The notes under the pieces were generated by a model. It was not told the DNA's origin. It made no database searches and saw only the letters and a program-made list of their open reading frames with translations. Positions 36,340 to 47,480 of a stretch of 64,000 bases of DNA are shown here, one piece after another (positions within the stretch are counted from its first letter, which is position 1; each line of letters begins with the position of its first letter). The DNA comes from Fasciolopsis buskii (Eukaryota; Platyhelminthes; Trematoda; Plagiorchiida; Fasciolidae), in assembly GCA_008360955.1 (NCBI GenBank), contig LUCM01007481.1, positions 251,117 through 315,116 on the forward strand. The letters are read 5' to 3'. Position numbers and translations under genes: made by a program.

Positions 36340-37560
36340 GCTTAGCAGTACATTGAATCCTCCGCTAGATATGAGCCGATTTGGGCCCAAGTTGTTTTCC
36401 CCATCACCCTGCATAGAATGTCGATGAGGTTGGCTGGGCTGGAGTTTCCATTGTGTATAGCCAACACCGCTGCAATGCTCCAGTTGGTTGAAATTTCAAC
36501 ATGTTTTATACTATTCTGCAGGCTGACCCTGGCGGTGATGTCCGCAAGTGGCTTGATGATGGTTGGATGAATATCGTCTTGCCTGGCCGACATGTCATCT
36601 TTGAACTCCTCCATTGCCTTAAGTATACCCTCTTCCGCTACCATTAGATCTCCGGTGGTCTGCTCTGGGGCGACTGGCATTAAGGCTCCGGAGTCGATTC
36701 ATTCAACTCTATAGACTCCACCGAAATACTCGGCCCGGATCCTGGTTTGCTCTGGTCGTCCGTGATGTATTGGGCTCCAAAACGTTAACGGACAGATACT
36801 ACGCCTCAGTCAGTCACTTGACTGGACATAGGAATGGTCCCTCTTCCGTGGTCGGTTGGCACATTGTTCCAGCATAGTCTCATGTCTTTGGTTTCACCTA
36901 GAACCAGGTTTATCCTACTGTTCCTAGTTCCGGCACGCCGTTTCTAGTTTCGCGCTGTTGCTCGATCCTCAGTGTTAATCCCATAACTTAATGGCTCTTG
37001 CGGTGGTCGCCCTCTAGCAAGGTGTCTTCGCTTTGCGTTTCCAGCATTCTGAAACACAGATGCATCCTTTTGGGTTGTGAATATTCTTTAGTTATTCACT
37101 ATTCTTTCATATATTGACCCCGTCCGCCGTATCCAATTTAACTCCATTTTTCTGGCTTGGAGAACAATCAAGCCCCCATTGTTGTAGTTACCCGTCCTTT
37201 TAAGGCAACCCAAGTTTGGAGCAAGTAGAGCAATTATTACTGCCACATGATCAATCCTGTCTAACACTGGTGCACATGTGTTCCGGAACGTGAAGTATGC
37301 TTCTGGTGAATTCAAGTTCTCCGAGTGGTGGCTTGTGGAAACGGCTGTACTGGTGCCGTCTACAATATGCTGATGCTATGCATTTGTATGCAACCACTCG
37401 AGAAGGCACTGTTCAGCCTCTTCAAAGATTCACGTCCTAAAGGCCCAGTTTATTCGTTGCAGATCGAAGTCCTCTGCGATTAGGGCCATGCTGATTATCG
37501 TAAAATTTTGCAGAGCAATCAGGGGTTACGCATCTTCATGTACTGTCAGGCCACTCTGAC
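36340..37560 (-). mobile_element. CR1-like LINE fragment, second copy
   Basis: The minus strand has an endonuclease remnant LIAEDFDLQRINWAF near 37470, equivalent to GDFNLPGINW. A linker follows (37315-37088), then the RT N-terminus VAEEGILKAMEEFKDDMSAR, QDDIHPTIIKPLADI and HVEISTNWSIAAVLAIH (36640-36480). It shares the DGIxPAIVxPLAE block with the 28-32 kb element. It is truncated after the RT start and frame-broken. Confidence 0.72.
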
Positions 37561-37589
37561 CCGCCTAGATGAAAACAGTCGTCGCCATC

Positions 37590-38690
37590 ACTGCTCGGCG
37601 TTCAACAGCAAGAAAACCCTACTGACTGCCGCCATTTTTCCCAAAAAAGCAAATATTAAAACTGAAGAGGTAGTGGACCGAAAAAGCGAAAAAAGTAGAC
37701 AACAACGCCAACTTAGATAAGATAGAATCCAGTTTAACCAAACAATCGCAATTCTTCGATCACTCCGATTCGACAGGGAGTGACACCGCGATGGCAACTA
37801 TTTACGGCTTGCTGCCATACTCTTCATTGTTTAAGGCCCGGGATTTCGACGAATCCTACGGGCCCCAAACGTGAAGACGCGACACATCTACCCCACTGCA
37901 ACCCGCAGTGCACTTTCTCATTCCATTTTACGAGGTCATCTGCTGTTCTTTCATATATTTCATCCGGTCCGCAGGGGAAATGAAATTAAGCCACTTCGTG
38001 GTGAGCGAGTTTTCGCCGTAAGAAACACGTGGACCAATCCCAACCAACGCTGAGATAAGACGTTCTCGTAGTCAGCATTTTTAACAGATTGCTCATCTCC
38101 ATATTACACACCGGTTCACTCCATTCAAACCTGGTGATGTTATTTAGAAACCAACGGTTGAAAACCGCCAATTGAAGAATACCTCCAGCACAAACACTCC
38201 AAGTCAGACAATCACAGAACAAAACTAAGAGCACCGCGGAATAGTTCACATGACCTTTTAAATACCTTGAAATAATAGACCGACGCTGCAATTGCTTCAG
38301 TCGAGTGTAAGACGCTAGGGCCTTCGATACACACGTGTTTATCTCCAGTGCCGGGTTACTATCGTTCGACAGGCGGTTGCATCTTGATTTCTTTTCATCC
38401 AGTATGGAGTTCCGTACCGTCTACCGGTATTGTAACGGCATCTGTTAACTTGAGGACTCGAGGCGCACGACCAAATGAGCCACAGGTCTCAAGCATCTGT
38501 CTGGCGCAAGTTGCCCTTGCTTGGCGGGTAAAAAGAGGAACACGTAGTCTGCATTATCTAGGACAACTCGATTATCACCATTTCCCAGTCCGATCCATGC
38601 GTCGTGAGACCCTCCTGAGACATGGACCATAGGCTCCGTCGTGAAATATTGTGCAAGAACGGAGAGGCGGGACACAATGAGGGACCGGGT
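37590..38690 (-). mobile_element. RTE-type LINE 3' fragment, strongly decayed
   Basis: The minus strand shows DNADYVFLFLPAKQGQ at about 38570, where intact relatives have EYADDAVCLFQPADHA. RRSIISRYLKGHVNYSA, LECLCWRYSSIGGFQ and WTGV-type segments follow. A 3' UTR ends at about 37590 in the TTGCTGTTGAACGCC motif. The polymerase box is destroyed (NADY), and there are many stops. Confidence 0.72.
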
Positions 38691-38989
38691 GTCTTAATGT
38701 GGATCACGCATTCCGTATCCAAAGCTTCACAAATTTCCCACAGATAATTTGAGACAATCTTTTTCCGCTCTCAGCATTTTTGGCCATTTGTTGTCAGCTA
38801 CATGTCTCATCCAATTTGCCTGACGTTCCGCCTGTTTTTCACCACTTCCATCCAATCACCGCATTACCACTGCTTGTCGTCTCTTTAGCCTAACGTTTCC
38901 GTCCATTACGTAACGCTTCCGACGTTTGGCGTCTCTAGCCCTATATCAATACCCGCCGTCGGGCTCCGTCCATGTTGTGCGCCAGCAAT

Positions 38990-39313
38990 AAGCACATTTA
39001 GTGCACTTAAACACGAGATGACTCGTAGTCCGCTAATTGCAAACAGTCCCAGGAAACTATTTCCCGGTCTTAAATATTGAGTTTTCTACTTTTTGCTTTT
39101 CACTGGCATACTTGTGATTCCCTTATCGCTTTGCAGCATCTCATTTCACTTTCCAGTGAGCTTCTACAATAACTCAATATTGCTCCCACCATCTTATCCC
39201 ATTCGACTTCTATCATCTACATTCCCTGCGCATCATCCTTGTAAAAATTTGATCTTGCCATGCGCATGTCTCTCGCAAATCGAGAAACATACAGTATTAT
39301 TATTATTATTATG
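38990..39313 (+). repeat. (ATT)-tail repeat family, copy B
   Basis: It shares TTAAACACGAGATGACTCG and TTGCCATGCGCATGTCTCTC with the other copies. It ends in a (TAT)n/(ATT)n run at 39294-39312. The simple-repeat tail is typical of a LINE 3' terminus (inference); no coding sequence was seen. Confidence 0.7.
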
Positions 39314-39771
39314 AACTTGCGAACGGGAGTGCATTCAACACTGTGATGTAAAATGACAATAAATCAGAGAAACGAAAGGGTTGCCTTACCTTCCGGCCGC
39401 TACGATTGCCTCTCATATCCGGAACTTCGGCGTGATTTGTGGTGTTGCGGATTCAGCTCCACCAGCAGGATCTGACGGGCGTCATCAGATAAAAGGAGCC
39501 CAGTGTTAGGCCTGCATTCTATGGTTGCGGGTTCATTAAAATCGAGAGACACCGTGTTGTGTCGGCCGGCAATGCCCAAAATGGACGGTTAAGGACTGCG
39601 TCTTATAACTCCACACATCACATTCCGCTCCTAGCTGCATAAATACAGTGACCATTTTTGTAAGTTCCATTGTCTCTCTGCACACAATTTTTCATATATC
39701 TTCGTCCGGTAAATTGTTTGATGTGACCTTGAAGGTTTCTCTCTATTTCATTTTAAGCATTATTTTGACTA

Positions 39772-40165
39772 TTGAGTGTTTTTAATTACCATTCTCCACC
39801 TAACTCATATGATGTCCATTGTGATTTCGACACCTACATTGATCTTCATCTTTACCATACTACCCTCGTGATTTTTGATGAACCCGGCCACTTGACAACA
39901 CCCGCAGCCAAATTATACGCCGCCGATGCGACCTTTGATGCGTTTAAACATGGATTGACTCGAAGTGCGCGACTCAGAGTCAGCCCCAGAAATTTTCGGC
40001 GATGGATTATCTAGTTCTGATTTAAAGCCCAAAAGCTCGTGATTAGTCTGTTTTATTGCAGGTTTTGTTTTACGATATCCATTGCCTCATCAGTATGTAA
40101 ATTTGCTCTTGCCTTGCGCATGACTCTCGAATTTCGAGAAATATACCCATTATTATTATTATTAT
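39772..40165 (+). repeat. (ATT)-tail repeat family, copy C, inserted in gypsy element
   Basis: It is collinear with copies A and D: AACTCATATGATGTCC, GATGAACCCGGCCAC, TGCGTTTAAACATGG, GATGGATTATCTAG, CTTGCCTTGCGCATG. It ends in (ATT)n at 40149-40165, directly next to integrase-downstream gypsy sequence. That indicates insertion of this element into the older gypsy copy. Confidence 0.78.
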
Positions 40166-40189
40166 GCAGTGGGAATTTAGCCCGAAGAT

Positions 40190-41066
40190 CGTTGTTCTCG
40201 CGATGGATTGGCGTGAGGCGTTTGCATGTTTTGCGAGACGTTTTCCATAGCCACCGTAGCTGAAATGTGTGGGCCTCGAAGGGAACACCGGCTCTCCGGG
40301 TAGGCGGAGCGTGCAAACAAACACGAGCTCGTTTGATATAGCGTGCTTTTCTTCCTTAACATAACTGGGAAGGCTTAGGATAGTTAAAGGCAGTATTTCG
40401 CTTCGAAGCGGGTCGGCCCAAGTTCGCAGAGCAGCATTTAGCTGCGGGTGGAATAATTTGAAAAAGCCCCCTCGAAATGTGAATCATGGTAGATGGTCAT
40501 CACAGCAAGGCAACCAAAGATGCATACCGAATCAGAAAAGAAGGCTTCCGCGGCCTCTTCTAACGTGGGGCAGGGAATTGGTATGGCTTGTGAGCAGCGA
40601 ATAAAGCGGTCTACACAGGTGAGTATGTAGACGTAGTTGTGAGACTGCGAGAGAGGGCCTTCGAAATCAATGTGCACGTGGTAAAAACGTGTCTCGGGCT
40701 CGGGGAAAGTAGCCAACAGAACTTTGGTATGCCGGTGGATTTTTGCTCCCTGACATTGGAGGCATGGGCGGGACCACTGGCCTATGTCAATTTTGACGTT
40801 GAACCATACAAAACACTCGGTCAATAGCCTCACCGAAGCAGCCACACCCGGGTGGGAGAGGTTGTGTAACGCCGGAAATGTGGTCTAACCTTCAGCTGCT
40901 GGAACCACCGGCCTTGGGCAATCTTGCAAACAATCGTATTCTGCGACGCCGCAATAGGTACGACCGCCAAGTTTATCGACCTGTCTCGTCGAAGTTTGTC
41001 CGTATCAGGATCCATCACTTGGGCCTGTGCCATCGCATCGAGGTCGATGCTAAGTGCTGAAGACAA
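40190..41066 (-). pseudogene. Gypsy integrase remnant
   Basis: It starts after the RNase H connection (ADTLSRIHHICLSSALSIDL). It then has the zinc-binding region ending HPGVAASVRLLTECFVW and CLQCQGAKIHRHTK. The core follows: FYHVHIDFEGPLSQSHNYVY with the first catalytic Asp, and VDRFIRCSQAIPIPCPTLEE. After FFSDSVCIFGC the second catalytic region is garbled (TIYHDSHFEG instead of TDRGxQFES), and about 100 residues are deleted. TLRLPGEPVFPSRPTHF near 40310 is the post-core GxTLRLPG motif. Confidence 0.85.
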
Positions 41067-41228
41067 ACAAATATGGTGTATACGAGAAAGTGTATCAGCG
41101 GCGAAGTTGACTGCCCAAAAGACATGTCAGATGTCCATAGCAAACTGTGAAACAAAGTCTGAGTGGCGGATCTCGCTTGGCGACTACCGGTAAGATGTTA
41201 AATGCAGAGCGCATACCAGAATTCTGTT

Positions 41229-41438
41229 CTACATGAGCACCCTGAATGGACGACTTCCTAATGCGCGCCTGAAGTGCCAGGCAGTTAAGTAGACGGCGAG
41301 CAACTCCCTGCCAGACTTGCTGTATCTGGAATCTGCTTGCCGTGGCCGCTTGGAAAAGAAGGTCAAATGTTTCCAAGAATCGTCGGTATACTGTTGAAGT
41401 GCAGCTCCGACTGCAGTGTTTGAGGCCCCGGTTATCAT
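41229..41438 (-). pseudogene. Gypsy RNase H remnant
   Basis: The frame reads ITGASNTAVGAALQQYTDDS, then FFSKRPRQADSRYSKSGREL and AVYLTAWHFRRALGSRPFRV. The family pattern is TDASxxAVGAVL...FFSKxLxPAxxRYSxxxRELLAxY. TGAS in place of TDAS loses the first catalytic Asp; the RYS..GREL block retains the Glu. Confidence 0.88.
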
Positions 41439-41664
41439 AGATATGAGTACCGCTTGGTCGAGATGTGTGAATAGGGCTATTTTGGTGATAGCATACTTAA
41501 CGCAAATGAACGCCCGTTTCGCAGCCTCGGGGAATGCGAACTTGCGCTTAACTCCCCGTAACAGATCTGCAAGGGGCGTAACTATTTCTGCACAATTATG
41601 GTTAAAACGCCGATAGAACCTAACCAGATTGACTAATTGCTCTAATTATCCATAAGTATGAAGG

Positions 41665-42330
41665 TCAAGGTAGTCCTAAATAACGGTGACCTAATCTGGC
41701 AAGGTAGGTATACCCGAGGACGAAACGATATGCCCAAGGAATGTGACGCTGAGTTTCCAAGCTTACATTTAAAGTGGTAATCGTTTCGCCATCTTTGCTG
41801 AAGCGGTCAAAGAGGGCGTGTAAGTGACCGGCGTGTTGCTCCTCCGAGTAGCTAGCCACTAGGAAATCGGCCAAATAAACATGCATATTCTCTACCCCGC
41901 GTGTGATCTCGCGCATAAACCTTCGAAAGATTTGAGCCGCATTGCTGATCCCAAAGGGCATTCTCACGAACTCGAACAGTCCGAAAGCTGTGGTCACCGC
42001 CGTTTTTGACTTGCCTTTCTCTTCTACGTGGATCTGATTGTATGCTCGAACTAAGTTTATGCGGCTGAAGATCTTACAACCATCAGCTACGAAGTGAGGT
42101 CCTGTATGTTGGAAATCGAGTACCTATCGGGAACGGTGACACTGTTCATTGCCCTGTATTCCCCTATTTTCGCCATTCGCCATTGGTCTTGGGGACCATG
42201 CGAAGCGGAGAGGCCCAAGGATTGCTGGAAGTTCGAATGATGCCCAGTTACAACATGTGGTCGAATTCCGCCATGGCCGGGCTTAATTTGTCAGGAGCTG
42301 GGTGACGGGGCCGACCAAATGTTTGGGGTC
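41665..42330 (-). pseudogene. Gypsy reverse transcriptase remnant
   Basis: It begins PAPDKLSPAMAEFDHML (42310), then LGIIRTSSNPWASPLRMVPK. A frame-shifted stretch equivalent to FSRINLVRAYNQIHV follows. AFGLFEFVRMPFGISNAAQ and FRRFMREITRGVENMHVYLA come next at 41990-41890. The catalytic box reads YLADFLVAS where YLDD is expected. At least two stops occur between 42240 and 42050. Confidence 0.9.
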
Positions 42331-42459
42331 CTGTGGTCTCTATATGATGAGTTGCCTTGATATTGACGACGGGAAGTGGGCCGGCCTGTCGCAGCACGCT
42401 CGGGTAGTCGCGAAGTAGCCCGTGGTATGGCTGTCGGGGGCAATTTGGTTGACGACGGC

Positions 42460-42800
42460 TTACGAACCGGTCACGGTCAGCAACGTTTGACGACCTAATA
42501 TTCTCCTGTGCAAAGCGTCGGCTAGTAGGTCGAAATGCTGGAAGAAGCGTATGCCAATAATAGGGTATGGGCCGTTGGCAACGATGAACACCCAACGAAG
42601 TTTACCACTCAGGCCTAGATCGATGGTGAAGGAACGATGTCCGTACGTGCGGATGTCGGTGCCGTTCACAGCCCGTAGCGTCTCTGCCTGTGCAGCGATC
42701 AAATTGATCGAGTCGCACGGGATTACGCAAACCTAGGTACCTGTATCGACCACCATTATCTTGTCAGTCGTCAGGACTTTGACCTTAAGGGGGCGACAGT
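42460..42800 (-). pseudogene. Gypsy aspartic protease remnant
   Basis: The minus strand reads KIMVVDTGT, stop, VCVIPCDSINLIAAQAE, then GHRSFTIDLGLSGKLRWVF and IVANGPYPIIGIRFFQHFDL. The VDTG active-site motif and the IIGxDF-like flap region identify a retropepsin. The stop falls three residues after the catalytic Asp at about 42738-42736. Confidence 0.85.
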
Positions 42801-43029
42801 TAATAGCTAGCCCGGTGTCGTGTTCCGCGACCACGATCCGGGAACCTATTTTCCCTGTTTCTTGCTGGGAAATGCGCAACCGGGGTCATGCCGTTTTGCT
42901 GGGCTTCCAATACGGTTATGGTACTTTCAGCAAAATTCAGCGGATGGCAGGATGGGTAGCTTCAAAGAGGAGCATCGGGTCGTCGCCAAACGTTGCCTCT
43001 AAAACGCCGCACTTCCCGCAATGGTTCTG

Positions 43030-43340
43030 AGTGTTTCTTATTTCCGAGCTTGACCCCTTGAAGCAGTTGTCGGATGCGTTGATCTTCCGTAGGGGCAGAC
43101 CAAGATGTAACCGCCTCTTTTAACGCGAAGATAAGATGACGTCCCTCACTTGAAGAATTATATCCGGAAAAAGACGGCCATCCATCCGTCTAAAACGGTT
43201 GGCGTTGCTAGTTATCCTGTTATTCTCGAAATCCAATTCATCTAATGTAAACCACAATTGAGGATCGGACGGCATGAACGAGAAATCGGGACGAGTTATG
43301 GACCCTTCCGTTGGGTCTGGCCTCGGTTTTGCTCCGTGGA
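43030..43340 (-). pseudogene. Gypsy gag remnant
   Basis: The frame has RPDFSFMPSDPQLWFTLDEL then ITSNANRFRRMDGRLFPDII, matching the DPxLWFxxLExxFxxxxI capsid start of CsRn1-like gypsy elements. PTEDQRIRQLLQGVKLGNKK follows in another frame (43110-43050), matching the ERIRQLLxGxxLGDRKPS block. No intact CCHC zinc knuckle was seen downstream. Confidence 0.75.
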
Positions 43341-43589
43341 CACCGCAAAACATTAGAAACGAGGAGATGAAGTGATCAAAACATGATGAAAGCCACTGAT
43401 AAAAAAATGCAGACAATAAAAATCAACACGTAAAAGCAACTCGCGACAAAACATCCGTAATATTTACCCGTGAAAAGTCAAACAGTGTACGAGCAAAAAT
43501 GAATAGAGATTGACTTGACCAAGGCAAATCGTTGGGCTTACGATTTCTAAGACTGATTTTCTCTATGCGGACCACGCACTTCGTTTGCT

Positions 43590-43796
43590 TGCCCTTAACC
43601 GCTGTGACCACTCGTGCATCGCCCTTATTCGGCTGTACGATTGCAATACTGAAAACTCAGACACTCGACTGGTACAACGAGAGAACAGTCGGAAGCGGTG
43701 GAAGGTAGGGTATATTGTAACAGCGACGTGTGAGTTGGGCGTGCGTGAGCAACGCAAAAGTGGCGACCGAGTTGGGCGGTCAAAGTTCGGTTAAAC
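43590..43796 (-). repeat. Gypsy 5' LTR/leader segment
   Basis: The minus strand from GTTTAACCGA (43796) aligns over about 200 bases with plus-strand 50851-51050. Shared blocks are TTGACCGCC, TCGTTGTACCAGTCGAGTG and TTTTCAGTA. Its position just 5' of gag makes it the LTR or leader of this element. Confidence 0.65.
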
Positions 43797-45770
43797 AAGA
43801 GCCCCGGATAAACAAATATTTATCCTCCTACAACCCTTTTTTGCACCGCTGTTCTTTCCGAATTAACTTGTTAGTTCACCCTATGCTTTCAGACGACCAC
43901 TGGCAAACTTGTAAAAATTTACATCAGGTTCACGTAATTTTCTGACTTACCCTTACGGTGAAGACCATTGAATGGATCTGTCCAGTCCACTAGAAGTAAA
44001 GCTCCTTTTTGAATAATCCAGGAGCCTATTTATAGGGTTATTTTGCATCCCGAGTAACTGTGACCCAGGTATAATCCGACCTGTTGTTGTGTTCTGCTTA
44101 CGAATTATTGTCAGTAAATGCAATACTATGTACGACAAGTTGGGAAAGAAATTAATGCCACGATGGTTTCTGCAGCCAGCCCCAGCTCTCTGCTTGAAGG
44201 TGAGCAAATTCAGTGATGCGAGCCGCGATATCGGAATGCGTTTCTTGTTCCAACTATTACGAAACATCAAGGTAATTGGTTCCATGGGCGTCTCTCAGTC
44301 CAGGTCGAAAGGATCTGTAGGGAGTTTTTCAAGACCGGCTGCTTTTTTCTTATTGAACAGTCAAATGATCGAATTTGCTTCAACTTCCTTTGGGGGTATG
44401 GAGAGTACTCTCAAGGATTGATGGTGATGGCCGTTAGACATAGGAGCACAGGCGATACAAGCTGCCAAATGCATTGTCTTCTTGATTCCGTCCCACACTT
44501 CATCCACCCTGCTACCCGGAAAAACAATTAGGTAGAAGGATTTGTTCTGTGCAGAGATGTTGCCGAAGGCTGAGTCACACATTCGTTTAATGGTCAACCG
44601 GATTCGTAGCATGCATTCAGGTGCACAGCATTGCTCTGTAACTAGGGCGGGGTCCGATTCGTAGTAAGTCTACCAGTATGGCCTGCACATTTCAGCAGAA
44701 CCGCGGCAATGGTAGCTTACCGCTTTACCTTCGATTTGACCCAGGCTGTCTGTCTTGTTGCAGACCAACGTGAAAAGCCGCTCGGTGCCAAAGTTGTCGA
44801 AAATTTAATCACGACAGGAATAAGTTATCATCTGCAGGGAAGTGGAGGGGTGATTGTTAATTATCTATTTGGTGTTAAAGCAAATCTGTCGATATACTCG
44901 GTTTTCCAACCTGTGTGTCAAAACCACTTGTCAGAGCATTGGATATTCCGCAAAACAACGAAGAGTAGGTGATAAAACTGGTCTAGTTTCCACACCAGTG
45001 TTGCCGTCTGCCATGACACCCGCTGAGGTGACAAAATGATTTTTTTAACAAAATATAATTCAGAATGGTAAATGACCCGCAAAACAAATCTAACATAAAA
45101 GAATTAAAACGTCGCGTTCACCCAAGTAACTGGCTGAATCAACAATTCCGGTACGCAGGAATGAAAAAGATGGGGAATTTGGAGGAGTTAATTTAATTAC
45201 CTAACTGGAATTCTGAATTCGTTCCTCGCCGTTGCTGAAAATATGAATAGAAAGTTAGTTGCATGATAGTACTGACATACAAGAAGTCTAGATTCAGAAG
45301 CTGACTAAGCTTGGGAAAATGAGAATAGGTAGACCGAACAACTCCTACAAAATTATCGGACAATGAACCGTTGCGACTATCAGGCATGTCGCCAGTAAGG
45401 AAATACTGGGTAGGCAGATCAAAAAAGAGGTTTGGTTGGTAAAAGGTGGGGATAGGTAGAATAAAAGATGAAATTAGTGGCGTGACTGCGTATACTTGAA
45501 CACTCCGAGTGCATAACATGAACCGGGATATGCCATGTTTAAACCCGCCTCAGATGAAGATGGCCAAATCCCCGCCAACGCACTGCCGGTCGCTGTTACT
45601 GTCCTGAATGCTAACGGAGAGGTTTTGTCTCGAAGTTATGGAAGCACGGTCTGTTTTCTTTAGCCATATTTTGCAAAAAGCTAACACTAGGGAATCACGT
45701 TCAGCAGCAGCCGGATTAAGAACAAGCCAATTTCACTCCGCCAAAATTTTGGTTAGAGCTTTGGCACTGG
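43797..45770. other. Region without a recognised gene
   Basis: Overlapping frames on both strands at 43953-44612, 44709-45039 and 45193-45519 have no identifiable domain. One plus frame at 44709-44972 contains an acceptor-like cttgttgcag followed by DQREKPLGAKVVENLITTG. It may be an exon but is unsupported by any family match. Confidence 0.4.
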
Positions 45771-46623
45771 TTTCGCGACCCAATTTGCTATCCTCCAACG
45801 CGACCTGGTCCTCGGCCGCAGCACCCGAGAAGTCAGCACTTGGGGGCGGGAGGAGTACAGTGCAGCGGGTGCGGTGACCTAACTACAGTCTCGGTTGCTC
45901 TCCAACCCTAGTTGTTGTACGCGTGGTTATCACGAGCCCTATAGAGGGTTCTAGCTCCTCACCCTCTGCCAGTCAGCTCTCCAGATCTTTAATGGCCACT
46001 GCTTTTGGCAATGGCGGTTGAATTGTCGCTGTTGGAGGGCCGAAGGTTCTGGGAGGCTTTTCACCATACTTCCCTTGAGGGGTGCCGGGAATTTCTCCCC
46101 TAGCTCCATCAAAAACTACACGACCTTCTGGCGGTTTCCCAGTACCTGGACCATCAGGCACTTTGTGATACCTTCCTTCTGTCACATGAACTATGATAAC
46201 GCTGACAAGTGATCCGTCCCTGGATGATTCGTCGCAAATTAAACCAACATGGACCTTTTTGGGTCGTCGCCGGGAAAGATAGGACGTGTAGGCGTCTACT
46301 GTGCATCCGTCTTGCTCCGGAAGGAGGTGGAGTTCCTGTCAAGCGAATAACATCCGTTGCCCGTCTGCCATCCAGTTCCCGTCTAATCGTTGATTCCCGG
46401 ATAAACAGCCCATCTTGATTTAAGATTAGCAGCTTACCTCCCGAGAATGGGTTCGTTGACTAGAGTGGAAGTTGAAGTTCCCTTACCCATTTACCTAATT
46501 CACGGAGTTCCAGATTAACATTCCCTTCCCATGCGACCGATTACATCTTGAATTTGCTCTTCTGGTTTGCTTATGGTCTTACCTTGATTTTTTCTTGTAT
46601 CCACTCACTCCCCTGATGCCACT
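45771..46623. repeat. Long inverted repeat, left arm (853 bp)
   Basis: Compared base by base with the reverse complement of 53278-54130: 852 of 853 positions agree and there is no indel. The single difference is c at 46176 against a at 53725. The arm holds two overlapping minus-strand frames (46459-46154 and 46338-45973). Identity drops abruptly at both ends. Confidence 0.97.
45973..46338 (-). CDS. Uncharacterised ORF in left inverted-repeat arm
   Basis: A 121-residue stop-to-stop frame, QELHLLPEQDGC to AVAIKDLES, basic then Pro/Gly-rich (PDGPGTGKPPEGR). I recognise no family. A CTTGACAG at the 5' limit would serve as a splice acceptor. A second frame (46459-46154), shifted relative to it, overlaps upstream and reads NPFSGGKLLILNQDGLFIRE. 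A broken gene or a spliced exon is therefore as likely as a complete protein. An identical frame apart from one residue lies in the right arm. Confidence 0.35.
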   Translation of the reverse strand, partial: QELHLLPEQDGCTVDAYTSYLSRRRPKKVHVGLICDESSRDGSLVSVIIVHVTEGRYHKVPDGPGTGKPPEGRVVFDGARGEIPGTPQGKYGEKPPRTFGPPTATIQPPLPKAVAIKDLES

Positions 46624-47089
46624 GGTTTACCAGGAATGAAGAAAGCTTTGCTCGAGCAGCTATATTTCTGTATATTATTCAATCCTACAAACGCTGCGTT
46701 TGCGTAAGGACTTAGCCGTTCTAATTCTGGCAAATCACTAATTAAGTGGGTTTTAGGGCCTAAGTGTGCTGCTTTTCTTCGCGGTCCTCTAATTTCCTTT
46801 GCTTACTCAGAAAGTAACCAAAGCGGTCTTTTTGCATTGGTTGCGTACAGGCCCACACCCAAACTTCCGAGAGTGGAGTGAGTAGAAACTTACATAATTC
46901 TGGAGCCGTTCGGGTTTGCCAAATTTCGCAAATCTGGCATCCAGTTTTGTCCATCAACAGTTTACCGCAATGTGTATCCAGTAAGAGGGCGGTGACTCTC
47001 AGGTTCTCTGCAAGGCACCACAACAATAGAGCATGATTTTCAGCAAAGCAGTTAGTCTAAAATTAAAGAGGTTGCACGAAATACAACTA
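46624..47089. other. Inner flank of left arm, nothing recognised
   Basis: The first 24 bases still align with the right arm's inner flank (19 of 24), then similarity disappears. Frames here are short and unassigned. Confidence 0.5.
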
Positions 47090-47480
47090 ATAGTTTCATT
47101 GCACATTTCTCACTTTGCGTGAGGCATGCGCAAGGCAAGATCAAAATTGTACAAATAGGGCACAATGCAGACACGGAAAACAGAAACCAAACAGAAAACG
47201 CAAGATCGTAGCAGGCATTGTGAGTTGTCAAGTACGAGGTTACGAGTTTTAAATCAAAGCTAGACAAGGACTCGCAACGATTGTTTTGTGAATGATTTCC
47301 AGTCCTACACTGCGAGTAAAACTATGTTTGACTGCATCCAAGGTGCATATAGCGGAAGGCAATGGTTGTCACCGACAGTTGGCCGGCTTCCTCGAAAATC
47401 AAGACAGTTATATGGTGGAGATGAGGATCGATATGGATGTGGTAACGGAATGGAGATCAGGGAAAACCGGACTGGACTTC
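47090..47480 (-). repeat. (ATT)-tail repeat family, copy D
   Basis: The minus strand carries CCACATCCATATCGATC, GAGTCCTTGTCTAGC, TTTGATTTAAAACTCG and TTGATCTTGCCTTGCGCATGC, as in copies A-C. The (ATT)n tail itself is eroded. The repeat may extend further 5' (toward 48200), but alignment by eye is not reliable there. Confidence 0.65.

Larger units (their letters stand above)
40170..43796 (-). mobile_element. Ty3/gypsy LTR retrotransposon, decayed, gag to integrase
   Basis: Minus-strand order is LTR/leader (43796-43590), gag (43340-43030), aspartic protease (42800-42460), RT (42330-41680), RNase H (41438-41230) and integrase (41066-40190). This domain order (PR-RT-RH-IN) defines Ty3/gypsy; the protein style resembles the CsRn1-like lineage known from trematodes (family knowledge). 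Stops, frameshifts and lost catalytic residues make it inactive. No 3' LTR was found; the 3' side is interrupted by the (ATT)-tail repeat ending at 40165. Confidence 0.88.
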
